Source: an uncultured Clostridia bacterium
GTDB lineage: Bacteria > Bacillota > Clostridia > Oscillospirales > Acutalibacteraceae
Reading direction: 5' to 3'
Assembly (NCBI GenBank): GCA_945227095.1
Contig: CALYOC010000049.1
Span: forward strand, 1-6,233
DNA: 6,233 bases
Shown here piece by piece: positions 1 through 5,877 of this stretch. How positions within the stretch are numbered: position 1 is the stretch's first letter; each line of letters begins with the position of its first letter. The position numbers and the translations under genes were made by a program. Below the pieces are notes generated by a model, which was not told the origin of the DNA, searched no databases, and saw only the letters and a program-made list of their open reading frames with translations.

Positions 1-3
1 TAG

Positions 4-795
4 CAGATTAACGACAACGGAATCGGAAAAGGAATTTCGATTCTCTTGTTCGCGGGTATTGTATCCCGACTTCCCACTATATTGACAATGCTCTGGGAAT
101 TGTTCAAGGAGGGTGGCGCATATTACGCTTTGGCTCCAATAACTCTTGTCCTTTTCCTTGCGATGATTACATTTATCGTATTTATGGATAATGCCGAGAG
201 AAGAATTCCCGTTCAGTATGCAAAGCGCGTAGTCGGAAGAAAGATGTACGGCGGACAGAACACCCATATGCCCATAAAGGTCAATATGAGCGGCGTTCTT
301 CCCATCATCTTTGCGGCGTCAATTCTCGCAATCCCCACCACGATTGAGATGTTCTTGGACCAGAACAAAATATCTGAAGGCTGGAAAACATTCTTTAATT
401 GTTTCTCCTCTGAGCATTGGCCGTATGTAATTATGTATTCTGTGCTTATTCTCTTCTTCGCATATTTCTATGCGTCGGTACAGTATAATCCGATTGAGAT
501 GGCGAACAACCTTCGCCGCAATAACGGCGCTGTCCCCGGAATTCGTCCCGGAAAGCCCACTTCGGATTATATTCAAAGAATTCTCAGCAGAATTACTCTT
601 ATCGGTGCAATTATGCTCGTAGTCGTATCCATCGTTCCCATGCTGTGGCAACTCGGAACAACGGCTGCCGACAAAGCAGTTCAGGTATCAATGAGTGGTA
701 CTTCACTTATCATCGTGGTAGGCGTAGCGCTTGAAACGGTTAAACAACTTGAAAGCCAGATGATGATGCGTCATTACAAAGGTTTTCTTGACTAA
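4..795 (+). CDS. secY: Protein translocase subunit SecY, C-terminal part (5' partial)
   Basis: This is the C-terminal 60% or so of SecY, the membrane pore of the Sec translocon, which with SecE and SecG passes unfolded preproteins driven by SecA and inserts membrane proteins. Numbering residue 1 at the TTG codon at 46-48: transmembrane segments lie at about 28-47, 81-100, 126-145, 183-202 and 217-233. The cytoplasmic loop with NAERRIPVQYAKR is at 49-61, the family motif THMPIKVNMSGVLP at 73-86, and the loop with VPGIRPG, whose Arg is important for SecA in E. coli, at 163-169. The conserved tail ends HYKGFLD. The frame is clearly SecY before the TTG too (QINDNGIG, codons from 4), so 46 is not the true start; the N-terminal half lies outside the window. 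Codon 1-3 in this frame is TAG, where the family usually has an acidic residue (see findings). adk follows after 13 bases. Identification is certain; only the left edge is unclear. Confidence 0.96.
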   Translation, partial: QINDNGIGKGISILLFAGIVSRLPTILTMLWELFKEGGAYYALAPITLVLFLAMITFIVFMDNAERRIPVQYAKRVVGRKMYGGQNTHMPIKVNMSGVLPIIFAASILAIPTTIEMFLDQNKISEGWKTFFNCFSSEHWPYVIMYSVLILFFAYFYASVQYNPIEMANNLRRNNGAVPGIRPGKPTSDYIQRILSRITLIGAIMLVVVSIVPMLWQLGTTAADKAVQVSMSGTSLIIVVGVALETVKQLESQMMMRHYKGFLD

Positions 796-808
796 GCGAG
801 GTATATAA

Positions 809-1447
809 ATGAAGATTATCTTTTTAGGAGCGCCCGGCGCGGGTAAAGGAACTCTCGCTGAGATAGTGAGTAAGAAGTATGATATACCCACAATTTCCAC
901 AGGAAATATAATAAGAGAATCTTTAAAAAACGGCACTGAAATGGGACTCAAAGCAAAATCCTTCATTGAAGCCGGTAAGCTTGTACCCGATGAAGTAGTA
1001 ATCGGGATTATCAAGGAAAGGCTTGCAAAGGGAGATTGCGAGAAAGGGTTTATCCTTGACGGATTCCCGAGAACAATTCCTCAGGCAGAGGCGCTGGAGG
1101 AAATGGGCGTCGTTATTGATAAGGTTGTTGACATTGAAGTAAGTGAAGATATTATAACTTACAGGATGAGCGGCAGACGAGTTTGTGCGCAGTGCGGTTC
1201 CTCGTATCATATCGCGGACAAGAAGCCGAAGGTTGACGGAGTATGCGACAACTGCGGCGGAGAGCTCGTTCAGCGCTCGGACGATAAACCGGAGACGGTT
1301 CGTGACAGACTTGCAGTTTATCACGAGCAGACAGAGCCCTTGATTGGCTTTTACGAGGGCAAGGGCAATCTCAAAAAGGTTTATTGTCAAAATGACTTGG
1401 CTGAGAACACAGCCGCAGTCTTTAAAGCATTGGAGGAAAAAGCGTGA
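809..1447 (+). CDS. adk: Adenylate kinase, zinc-LID type
   Basis: Cytoplasmic adenylate kinase, 212 residues, catalysing ATP + AMP = 2 ADP and so balancing the adenylate pool. Visible motifs are the P-loop GAPGAGKGT (7-15), the AMP-binding segment ISTGNIIRE (29-37), DGFPRT (84-89), and the LID domain (about 122-160) followed by the arginine motif ETVRDRL (162-168). The LID carries four cysteines (126, 129, 146, 149) as two CxxC pairs, the structural zinc site of the long-form enzymes of many Gram-positive bacteria. The family's usual TGD after the P-loop region is TGN here. The length fits the long form. The ATG is preceded by GAGG at 798-801 with 7 bases of spacing. The stop TGA overlaps the GTG start of map (GTGA), implying translational coupling. 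Position between secY and map is standard in Gram-positive spc operons. Confidence 0.98.
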   Translation: MKIIFLGAPGAGKGTLAEIVSKKYDIPTISTGNIIRESLKNGTEMGLKAKSFIEAGKLVPDEVVIGIIKERLAKGDCEKGFILDGFPRTIPQAEALEEMGVVIDKVVDIEVSEDIITYRMSGRRVCAQCGSSYHIADKKPKVDGVCDNCGGELVQRSDDKPETVRDRLAVYHEQTEPLIGFYEGKGNLKKVYCQNDLAENTAAVFKALEEKA

Positions 1448-2196
1448 TAGTGCTTAAAACAAATAGGGAATTCGAGCTGATGAGAGAAGCGTGCCGAATT
1501 TCCGCAGGAGCACTTAAAGTAGCAGGTGAAGCTGTCGAGCCCGGAGTCAGCACCGCTCAGATTGATAAAATCGCATATGACTATATCGTCAAACACGGAG
1601 CTAAACCGAACTTTTTAAACTACGCCGGTTATCCTGCTACGGCATGCATTTCTGTAAATAATCAGGTCATTCATGGAATACCGAGTAAGGACCGCATTAT
1701 CAAGGCCGGTGATATAGTAAGCATTGACTTGGGTGCGGAAATTAACGGATTTAACGGTGATAACGCCGCAACTTTCGCCGCCGGAGATATCTCTCCTCAG
1801 GCACAGCGGCTGTGCGATGTCACGAAGGAATGTCTTTACCGAGGGATTTCGGCGTGTGTTGCAGGCGGAAGGATAGGCGACATCGGTTATGCCGTTCAAT
1901 CCTATGCCGAGGCAAACGGATTCAGCGTAGTTCGGGATTTCGTAGGCCACGGAGTAGGCAGGAAATTACATGAAGACCCAAGCGTGCCTAATTTCGGCAA
2001 GCAAGGCAGAGGCATAAGGATAATGCCCGGTATGTCTTTGGCCATAGAGCCCATGATAAATGAAGGCGACTATGGAGTAAGGCAACTCTCGGACGGTTGG
2101 ACCGTAGTCACGCGTGACGGAAAGCTGTCGGCACATTTTGAGCATACGGTAGCAGTCACGACGGACAGTACGGTGATACTGACTAAACTTGATTAA
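1444..2196 (+). CDS. map: Methionine aminopeptidase, type I
   Basis: Type I methionine aminopeptidase, 250 residues, the cytoplasmic dinuclear metalloprotease that removes the initiator Met from nascent proteins when the second residue is small. All five metal ligands of the pita-bread fold are present: D95 (SIDLG), D106 (NGDN), H169 (GHGVG), E202 (IEPM) and E233 (FEHT). The two catalytic histidines are H77 (VIHGIP) and H176 (LHEDP). The D-to-D spacing of 11 matches the E. coli enzyme. The second Asp is followed by Asn-Ala-Ala, where many homologues have Thr-Ser/Ala. There is no N-terminal zinc finger or SH3-binding extension. The start is GTG at 1444, chosen because GGAGG (1432-1436) sits 7 bases upstream and the protein begins at once with family-like sequence; it overlaps the adk stop by four bases. 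Placed with adk and infA in the translation operon, as usual. Confidence 0.98.
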   Translation: MIVLKTNREFELMREACRISAGALKVAGEAVEPGVSTAQIDKIAYDYIVKHGAKPNFLNYAGYPATACISVNNQVIHGIPSKDRIIKAGDIVSIDLGAEINGFNGDNAATFAAGDISPQAQRLCDVTKECLYRGISACVAGGRIGDIGYAVQSYAEANGFSVVRDFVGHGVGRKLHEDPSVPNFGKQGRGIRIMPGMSLAIEPMINEGDYGVRQLSDGWTVVTRDGKLSAHFEHTVAVTTDSTVILTKLD

Positions 2197-2219
2197 GAGT
2201 AATTATGAGGTGAAACAAT

Positions 2220-2438
2220 ATGTCAAAGCAAGATATGATCGAAATTGAAGGTACGGTAATTGAGGCTCTGCCCAACGCAATGTTTCAGGTAGAACTTCAA
2301 AACGGACACAAAATTCTCGCCCACATTTCCGGCAAACTTCGTATGAATTATATTCGTATATTGCCCGGAGATAAAGTAACGGTTGAGATGTCGCCCTACG
2401 ATTTGTCCAGAGGACGAATCACATGGCGTTCAAAGTAA
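2220..2438 (+). CDS. infA: Translation initiation factor IF-1
   Basis: IF-1, 72 residues, a single OB-fold protein that binds the A site of the 30S subunit and works with IF-2 and IF-3 in start-site selection. The sequence is family-typical throughout: start [13 protein letters not shown], core [19 protein letters not shown] (29-47), [19 protein letters not shown] (49-67), and a basic end. The length is the standard 72. The ATG is preceded by GAGGTGA (2207-2213), an extended match to the 16S 3' end, with 6 bases of spacing. Only 23 bases separate it from map; in many Clostridia a small KOW-domain RNA-binding protein gene sits in this gap and it is absent here. A 48-base gap with a GC-rich hairpin follows before rpmJ. 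Confidence 0.98.
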   Translation: MSKQDMIEIEGTVIEALPNAMFQVELQNGHKILAHISGKLRMNYIRILPGDKVTVEMSPYDLSRGRITWRSK

Positions 2439-2454
2439 GCAAGATAAGAAACAA

Positions 2455-2468
2455 GGCGGTTATCCGCC
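2455..2468 (+). other. Perfect GC hairpin between infA and rpmJ
   Basis: GGCGG-TTAT-CCGCC forms a perfect 5-bp, all-GC stem with a 4-base loop, in the 48-base gap between infA and rpmJ. It ends 5 bases before the rpmJ ribosome binding site AGGAGGT (2474-2480). No T-run follows, so it is not an intrinsic terminator. It could be an mRNA processing or stabilising element, or hold the rpmJ ribosome binding site open. Its function is inference; the stem is direct observation. Confidence 0.55.
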
Positions 2469-2486
2469 GAAGTAGGAGGTATTGAT

Positions 2487-2600
2487 ATGAAAGTAAGACC
2501 TTCTGTAAAGAAGATTTGCGACAAATGCAAAATCATTAAACGCAAGGGTAAAGTCATGGTTATCTGTGAGAACCCCAAGCATAAGCAACGCCAAGGCTAA
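2487..2600 (+). CDS. rpmJ: 50S ribosomal protein L36 (bL36), zinc-binding form
   Basis: L36, 37 residues, one of the smallest ribosomal proteins, a zinc ribbon that binds 23S rRNA in the large subunit. It begins [19 protein letters not shown] and ends with the family's HKQRQG. The zinc ligands are all present: C11, C14, C27 and H32, so this is the zinc-requiring (C+) type rather than the zinc-free paralogue used in zinc starvation. Length is exactly canonical. The ATG at 2487 has AGGAGGT at 2474-2480, spacing 6. It sits between infA and rpsM, the usual junction of the spc and alpha gene clusters in Gram-positive bacteria. The gene is easy to miss because of its size, but the protein sequence is unmistakable. 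Confidence 0.98.
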   Translation: MKVRPSVKKICDKCKIIKRKGKVMVICENPKHKQRQG

Positions 2601-2634
2601 TTGGCTAACCGATTTAATGGAGGTGCAACTTTAA

Positions 2635-3003
2635 ATGGCACGTATTTCTGGTGTCGATCTTCCGAGAGATAAGAGGATCGAAGTAGGTTTAACCTACATT
2701 TACGGTGTAGGACCGAAGATTGCAAACGACATCATCAAAGCGACAGGTATCAACCCTGACACAAGAGTCAGAGACCTTACAGAGGATGAAGTTTCAAAGA
2801 TTCGTGACTATATCGAAAAGAATGTTGTAGTAGAAGGCGACCTTCGCCGCAATACTGCATTTGACATTAAGAGACTTATTGAAATCGGTTGTTATCGTGG
2901 TATTCGTCACCGCAAAGGGTTACCGGTAAGAGGTCAGAAATCCAAGACCAACGCCCGTACCCGTAAAGGTCCCAAGAAAACGATTGCAAACAAGAAGAAA
3001 TAA
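2635..3003 (+). CDS. rpsM: 30S ribosomal protein S13 (uS13)
   Basis: S13, 122 residues, located in the head of the small subunit, where it contacts S19, the P-site tRNA and the inter-subunit bridges to the large subunit. Recognisable parts are the N-terminal [19 protein letters not shown], the helix-hairpin element [10 protein letters not shown] (21-30), [11 protein letters not shown] (91-101), and the basic tRNA-reaching tail with TNARTRKGP (105-113). The tail ends in a run of lysines. Length is normal for the family. The ATG at 2635 is preceded by GGAGGTG (2619-2625), spacing 9. It is the first gene of the alpha-operon block (S13, S11, S4, alpha, L17). The 34-base gap upstream is too short for an E. 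coli-like S4-binding leader made only of untranslated RNA, so no autogenous control element can be claimed. Confidence 0.98.
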   Translation: MARISGVDLPRDKRIEVGLTYIYGVGPKIANDIIKATGINPDTRVRDLTEDEVSKIRDYIEKNVVVEGDLRRNTAFDIKRLIEIGCYRGIRHRKGLPVRGQKSKTNARTRKGPKKTIANKKK

Positions 3004-3021
3004 GTCAGGAGGTAAATTAAG

Positions 3022-3423
3022 ATGGCAGTTAAAGGTTCCGGTAAAAAGACCGCAACACGCCGCCGTAATCGTAAAAATATCGAGAGCGGTGCAGCGCATA
3101 TTCAATCTACCTTTAATAACACAATTGTAACAATTACCGATACTCAGGGAAATGCCGTATCATGGGCAAGCGCCGGTGAGATGGGATTCAGGGGTTCTCG
3201 TAAATCCACACCTTTCGCGGCACAGACAGCAGCGGAGACAGCAGCTGCCGCAGCAATTGAGCATGGTATGAAGACAGTTGAAGTATATGTTAAAGGTCCG
3301 GGTGCAGGTCGTGAATCTGCTATTCGTGCGTTACAGACAGCGGGATTGGAAATCAGTCTTATTAAAGATGTGACACCAATTCCTCATAACGGTTGTCGTC
3401 CGCCTAAGAGAAGACGCGTATAA
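3022..3423 (+). CDS. rpsK: 30S ribosomal protein S11 (uS11)
   Basis: S11, 133 residues, on the platform of the 30S subunit, where it helps shape the mRNA exit (E-site) region beside S7 and S18. It has a basic N-terminal tail ([12 protein letters not shown]), then [16 protein letters not shown] (25-40), [20 protein letters not shown] (43-62), the Ala-rich helix around 66-79, [15 protein letters not shown] (90-104), and the conserved end [13 protein letters not shown] (121-133). The Asn-Gly at 123-124 is equivalent to the site of isoaspartate formation known in E. coli S11. The ATG has AGGAGGT at 3007-3013, spacing 8. It is 18 bases from rpsM and 25 from rpsD, consistent with one transcript. 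Confidence 0.98.
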   Translation: MAVKGSGKKTATRRRNRKNIESGAAHIQSTFNNTIVTITDTQGNAVSWASAGEMGFRGSRKSTPFAAQTAAETAAAAAIEHGMKTVEVYVKGPGAGRESAIRALQTAGLEISLIKDVTPIPHNGCRPPKRRRV

Positions 3424-3448
3424 CCGATAATTTATGGAGGTATTTTAA

Positions 3449-4069
3449 ATGGCAAGATATACCGGTGCGGTTTGTAAATTATGTCGCAGGGAAGGTAAGA
3501 AGCTTTTCCTTAAAGGAGAGAGATGCTATACTCAGAAGTGCAGCATTGACAAGCGTTCATACGCTCCCGGACAACATGGACAGGGCCGCAAAAAAAGTTC
3601 TGAATATGGTATTCAGCTTCGCGCTAAACAGACGGCGAGAAGGTATTACGGTATCCCCGAGACTCAGTTCCACAAATACTTTATTATGGCTGAGAACAGA
3701 CAGGGTGTAACAGGTGAAAACTTGTTAATTTTATGTGAGAGCAGACTTGACAATGTGGTTTATTCAGCGGGCTGGGCAAGCAGCCGTTCACAGGCGAGAC
3801 AGTTTGTCAACCACGGCCACATTACGGTAAACGGTAAAAAGTGTGATATTCCTTCTTACTTGTTAAAAGTCGGCGATAAGATTGAGATTAAAGAAAAGAG
3901 CAAATCTACCGAAGAGTTCAAGAGCGTTTTGGAAGCCAATTCAGCTCGTCCTGTTCCGCAGTGGATTTCATCCGCAGACGCAAAGGCTACAATCGAGAGA
4001 CTTCCTGAGAGAGAGGAAATCTCTGTACCTGTAGAAGAGCATCTGATTGTCGAGTTCTATTCCAGGTAA
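3449..4069 (+). CDS. rpsD: 30S ribosomal protein S4 (uS4), zinc-finger form
   Basis: S4, 206 residues, a primary 16S rRNA binder that starts assembly of the 30S body and, with S3 and S5, lines the mRNA entry channel. The N-terminus has four cysteines, C9, C12, C26 and C31, the spacing of the zinc-binding S4 of Thermus, so this is the C+ form. The S4 RNA-binding domain runs from about SRLD (98-101) through [18 protein letters not shown] (112-129) to VGDKIEI (141-147). The end IVEFYSR is family-typical. The ATG at 3449 has GGAGGT at 3436-3441, spacing 7. Inside the alpha operon, as here, is usual for Clostridia; in Bacillus rpsD lies elsewhere. The 67-base AT-rich gap after it holds only the rpoA ribosome binding site and no promoter I would defend. 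Confidence 0.98.
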   Translation: MARYTGAVCKLCRREGKKLFLKGERCYTQKCSIDKRSYAPGQHGQGRKKSSEYGIQLRAKQTARRYYGIPETQFHKYFIMAENRQGVTGENLLILCESRLDNVVYSAGWASSRSQARQFVNHGHITVNGKKCDIPSYLLKVGDKIEIKEKSKSTEEFKSVLEANSARPVPQWISSADAKATIERLPEREEISVPVEEHLIVEFYSR

Positions 4070-4136
4070 TTGTTATTTATATTGGCAGTTTTCAGGTATA
4101 AACTCATTTTGGATTATATTTTAAGGAGGCTTTTTA

Positions 4137-5087
4137 ATGATTGAAATCAATAAGCCCACAATCGAAGCTATGGATTTAGCTAACGACGGAACTTATGGAA
4201 AATTTGTTGTAGAACCTTTGGAGCGCGGTTACGGTATCACCTTGGGCAATAGCCTTAGGAGAGTACTTCTTTCCTCACTCCCCGGTTACGCAATTACATC
4301 TATTAAAATTGACGGTGTACTTCATGAGTTCTCAACTGTTCCGGGTGTTAAAGAAGATGTTACCGAAATGGTTTTGAATTTTAAGGATGTTATCCTTAAA
4401 ATACATTCCGGTGAAGATAAAGTCGCTTACATCAATGAGGTAGGTCCCTGCGAGCTTAAAGCGGGCGACATCAAAACCGATTCCGATGTAGAGATTTTAA
4501 ATCCCGATCTTCATATCGCAACTCTTGAGGAGGGAGCGCATCTCAACATCGAGCTCACTCTCGGCAGAGGCCGCGGTTGGGTTACATCCGACAGAAACAA
4601 GCAGCTTATGCAGCCGGCAATCGGAGTTATTGCTATTGACTCTATTTATACGCCGGTTTTGAAAGTGAACTTCACTGTTGATGATACCCGTGTAGGTCAA
4701 ATCACTGACTACGACAAGTTGTCGTTAGAGGTTTGGACTGACGGAACTATCAGCGCAACAGAGGCTGTTTCACTCGGCGCCAAAATCCTCAACGAGCATC
4801 TCAATCTCTTTATCGATTTGTCCGAGGAGACATATGATACAGAGATAATGGTTGAGAAAAACGATAACAGTAAAGAAAAAGTTTTAGAGATGACCATTGA
4901 GGAATTTGACCTTTCGGTTCGTTCTTTCAACTGCTTGAAAAGAGCGGGCATCAACACAGTGGACGACTTAATCAGTAAGTCCGAAGACGATATGATGAAG
5001 GTTAGAAATCTCGGCAGAAAATCGCTTGAAGAGGTTCAAGCAAAGCTTGCCGGACTCGGTCTTTCTTTGAGAAAAGACGATGAGTAA
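4137..5087 (+). CDS. rpoA: DNA-directed RNA polymerase subunit alpha
   Basis: RNA polymerase alpha, 316 residues, whose dimer nucleates assembly of beta and beta' and whose C-terminal domain contacts UP elements and activators. The N-terminal domain (about 1-230) has [21 protein letters not shown] (20-40) with the assembly segment [13 protein letters not shown] (38-50), and GRGRGWV near 143-149. A linker rich in charged residues (about 231-248) leads to the C-terminal domain. There the DNA-contacting residues match E. coli at an offset of three: R262, N265, C266, then N291, G293, K295, S296 and E299 in the NLGRKSLEE motif. Length is typical for Firmicutes. The ATG has AAGGAGG (4123-4129), spacing 7. 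It lies between rpsD and rplQ as expected. Confidence 0.98.
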   Translation: MIEINKPTIEAMDLANDGTYGKFVVEPLERGYGITLGNSLRRVLLSSLPGYAITSIKIDGVLHEFSTVPGVKEDVTEMVLNFKDVILKIHSGEDKVAYINEVGPCELKAGDIKTDSDVEILNPDLHIATLEEGAHLNIELTLGRGRGWVTSDRNKQLMQPAIGVIAIDSIYTPVLKVNFTVDDTRVGQITDYDKLSLEVWTDGTISATEAVSLGAKILNEHLNLFIDLSEETYDTEIMVEKNDNSKEKVLEMTIEEFDLSVRSFNCLKRAGINTVDDLISKSEDDMMKVRNLGRKSLEEVQAKLAGLGLSLRKDDE

Positions 5088-5129
5088 TTTAATTCTAAAC
5101 TTTAATCATTTGAAAAGGAGGAGTTCTTA

Positions 5130-5471
5130 ATGCCAGGATGCAGAAAATTAGGTAGAAAAACTGACGCGCGTAAAGCAATGCTTAAAGGCATGGTTACCTA
5201 CCTTATTGAGAACGGCAAAATTGAAACCACCGTTACAAGAGCTAAAGAAGTAAGAGCGATGGCTGAAAAGATGATTACTATTGCAAAGACTGATGATCTT
5301 CACAGCAAACGCCTGGTTTTAGCGTATATTACTAAGGAAGATGTGGTCAAAAAGCTTTTTGACGAAGTCGCACCGAAGTATGCCGACAGGAACGGCGGTT
5401 ATACAAAAATCACAAAAATCGGACCTCGCCGCGGCGACGCAGCAGAGATGTGTTATATTGAACTTGTATAA
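5130..5471 (+). CDS. rplQ: 50S ribosomal protein L17 (bL17)
   Basis: L17, 113 residues, a 23S rRNA-binding protein on the large subunit near the exit of the peptide tunnel. The sequence shows the family start [19 protein letters not shown], the helix [19 protein letters not shown] (31-49), and the conserved end [19 protein letters not shown] (89-107) with a short strand to the C-terminus. Length is the short form usual in Firmicutes. The ATG at 5130 follows AAGGAGG at 5115-5121, spacing 8. It is the last gene of the operon: 16 bases after its stop a strong intrinsic terminator begins. In many Firmicutes the cobalt-type ECF transporter ATPases follow rplQ; here the neighbour is a convergent HTH regulator instead. 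Confidence 0.98.
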   Translation: MPGCRKLGRKTDARKAMLKGMVTYLIENGKIETTVTRAKEVRAMAEKMITIAKTDDLHSKRLVLAYITKEDVVKKLFDEVAPKYADRNGGYTKITKIGPRRGDAAEMCYIELV

Positions 5472-5487
5472 TTTTTAACATTAACCG

Positions 5488-5526
5488 AAAGAAGCGATGT
5501 TTGCAAAGCAAACATCGCTTCTTTTT
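5488..5526 (+). terminator. Intrinsic terminator of the ribosomal operon
   Basis: A perfect inverted repeat forms a 14-bp stem (5491-5504 with 5508-5521) closed by a 3-base AAA loop, extended to 17 bp by AAA at 5488-5490 pairing with the first Ts. The run TTTTT is at 5522-5526. This is a strong rho-independent terminator for transcripts coming from rplQ. In the opposite direction only a UUU is available at the stem base, so it is a weaker backstop for the minus-strand gene. Confidence 0.95.
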
Positions 5527-5560
5527 CATTGAAACAGTATATTGAAAATTCATTTACAGG

Positions 5561-5582
5561 AAAAAGATACTGAATCAGCATC
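5561..5582 (-). terminator. Intrinsic terminator of the HTH gene (minus strand)
   Basis: Read on the minus strand, GATGCTG-ATT-CAGTATC forms a 7-bp stem (one G-U pair) with a 3-base loop over 5566-5582, followed at once by TTTTT (5561-5565). The stem starts inside the TGA stop codon of the HTH gene (5581-5583). It is modest in strength but correctly placed and oriented, and separate from the larger rplQ terminator 35 bases further on. Confidence 0.6.
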
Positions 5583-5778
5583 AGTCATGGTATCGCATAA
5601 TATCTTCAACTCTGCAATGTAAAATCCTGCAAAGGTCATCTATCGTCTGCGTGGACAGACCTTTGTTTTTCCTGAGTCTGTCAATGGTTGAGCTGCTGAT
5701 ATTGTATTTATTTATAAGCGTGTAAGTGCTTTCTTCGCTCGCTTTTAGTGTATTCCAAAAAGGTTCATAGCTAATCAT
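5581..5778 (-). CDS. Small Cro/CI-type (XRE) helix-turn-helix transcriptional regulator
   Basis: A 65-residue protein that is essentially one Cro/CI-like helix-turn-helix domain with no effector or dimerisation domain. It resembles the small stand-alone XRE regulators of Firmicutes that begin MISYEPFWNTLK. Visible elements are helix one at 5-13, the scaffold helix STYTLINKYN (17-26), the recognition helix SSSTIDRLRKNK (28-39), and two closing helices containing STQTIDDLCRIL (42-53) and VEDIMRYHD (57-65). It presumably binds DNA as a dimer in the cytoplasm. The ATG (5776-5778) has GGTGAT at 5784-5789 on the minus strand, spacing 5. A good promoter lies just upstream within repeated palindromes, suggesting autoregulation. 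It is convergent to rplQ and divergent from a gene for an exported protein; its targets are unknown. Family call is firm, role is inference. Confidence 0.9.
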   Translation of the reverse strand: MISYEPFWNTLKASEESTYTLINKYNISSSTIDRLRKNKGLSTQTIDDLCRILHCRVEDIMRYHD

Positions 5779-5802
5779 TTCTCATCACCAATTTAATGGT
5801 AA

Positions 5803-5831
5803 ATTATAGTCGCTCACTTGACGATAGTCGA
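5803..5831 (-). promoter_or_regulatory. Promoter of the HTH gene (minus strand)
   Basis: On the minus strand a perfect -10 TATAAT (5803-5808) lies 17 bases from TCGACT (5826-5831), a 4/6 match to the -35 TTGACA. Transcription would start near 5796, giving a leader of about 17 bases that holds the GGTGAT ribosome binding site. The -10 lies mostly inside palindrome 1 and the -35 mostly inside palindrome 2, so a bound protein would block it. Confidence 0.65.
5805..5826. promoter_or_regulatory. Operator-like palindrome 1
   Basis: TATAGTC-N8-GACGATA, the first of three 22-bp palindromes with the same 7-8-7 layout. The left arm is the exact consensus; the right arm has one mismatch to GACTATA. Centre at 5815.5. 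It covers most of the -10 and the spacer of the HTH promoter and the -35 of the divergent promoter, and it overlaps palindrome 2 by four bases. Confidence 0.65.
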
Positions 5832-5846
5832 AATAGAGACTATAAT
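5818..5846 (+). promoter_or_regulatory. Divergent promoter towards the exported-protein gene
   Basis: On the plus strand TTGACG (5818-5823, 5/6 match to -35) is followed after exactly 17 bases by a perfect TATAAT (5841-5846), the best sigma-A type promoter in the window. Transcription would begin near 5853 and run right into the leader of the gene at 6166. The promoter overlaps the minus-strand HTH promoter, so two polymerases could not sit there together. Its -35 lies in the right arm of palindrome 1 and its -10 in the right arm of palindrome 2. Confidence 0.7.
5823..5844. promoter_or_regulatory. Operator-like palindrome 2
   Basis: GATAGTC-N8-GACTATA, second copy of the palindrome. The right arm is exact; the left arm differs at its outer base only, so ATAGTC-N8-GACTAT is perfectly symmetrical. 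Centre at 5833.5, 18 bp from copy 1. It covers the -35 of the HTH promoter and most of the -10 of the divergent promoter. Confidence 0.7.
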
Positions 5847-5855
5847 ATTCAAGTG

Positions 5856-5877
5856 TATAGTCTATTATACGACTGTA
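5856..5877. promoter_or_regulatory. Operator-like palindrome 3
   Basis: TATAGTC-N8-GACTGTA, third copy, with one mismatch in the right arm. Centre at 5866.5, 33 bp (about three helical turns) from copy 2. It sits just downstream of the predicted plus-strand start point, a position suited to roadblock or to cooperative binding across the promoter pair. Confidence 0.6.

Noticed and set aside
923..1390. Long minus-strand open frame antisense to adk, and similar antisense frames over secY, map, rpoA and others.
   Set aside because: They lie wholly or mostly inside clearly coding plus-strand genes, have no family-like sequence or ribosome binding sites, and are shadows of the real genes.
4070..4136. 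Possible internal promoter between rpsD and rpoA (TTGGCA at 4082-4087, TATAAA at 4097-4102, TATATT at 4115-4120).
   Set aside because: No pair has workable spacing: TTGGCA to TATAAA is 9 bases, TTGTTA (4070-4075) to TATAAA is 21, and TATATT has no -35 partner. AT-rich gaps give such matches by chance.
5864..5869. Minus-strand TATAAT inside palindrome 3.
   Set aside because: No -35-like sequence at proper distance; the core is better explained as the spacer of the palindrome.
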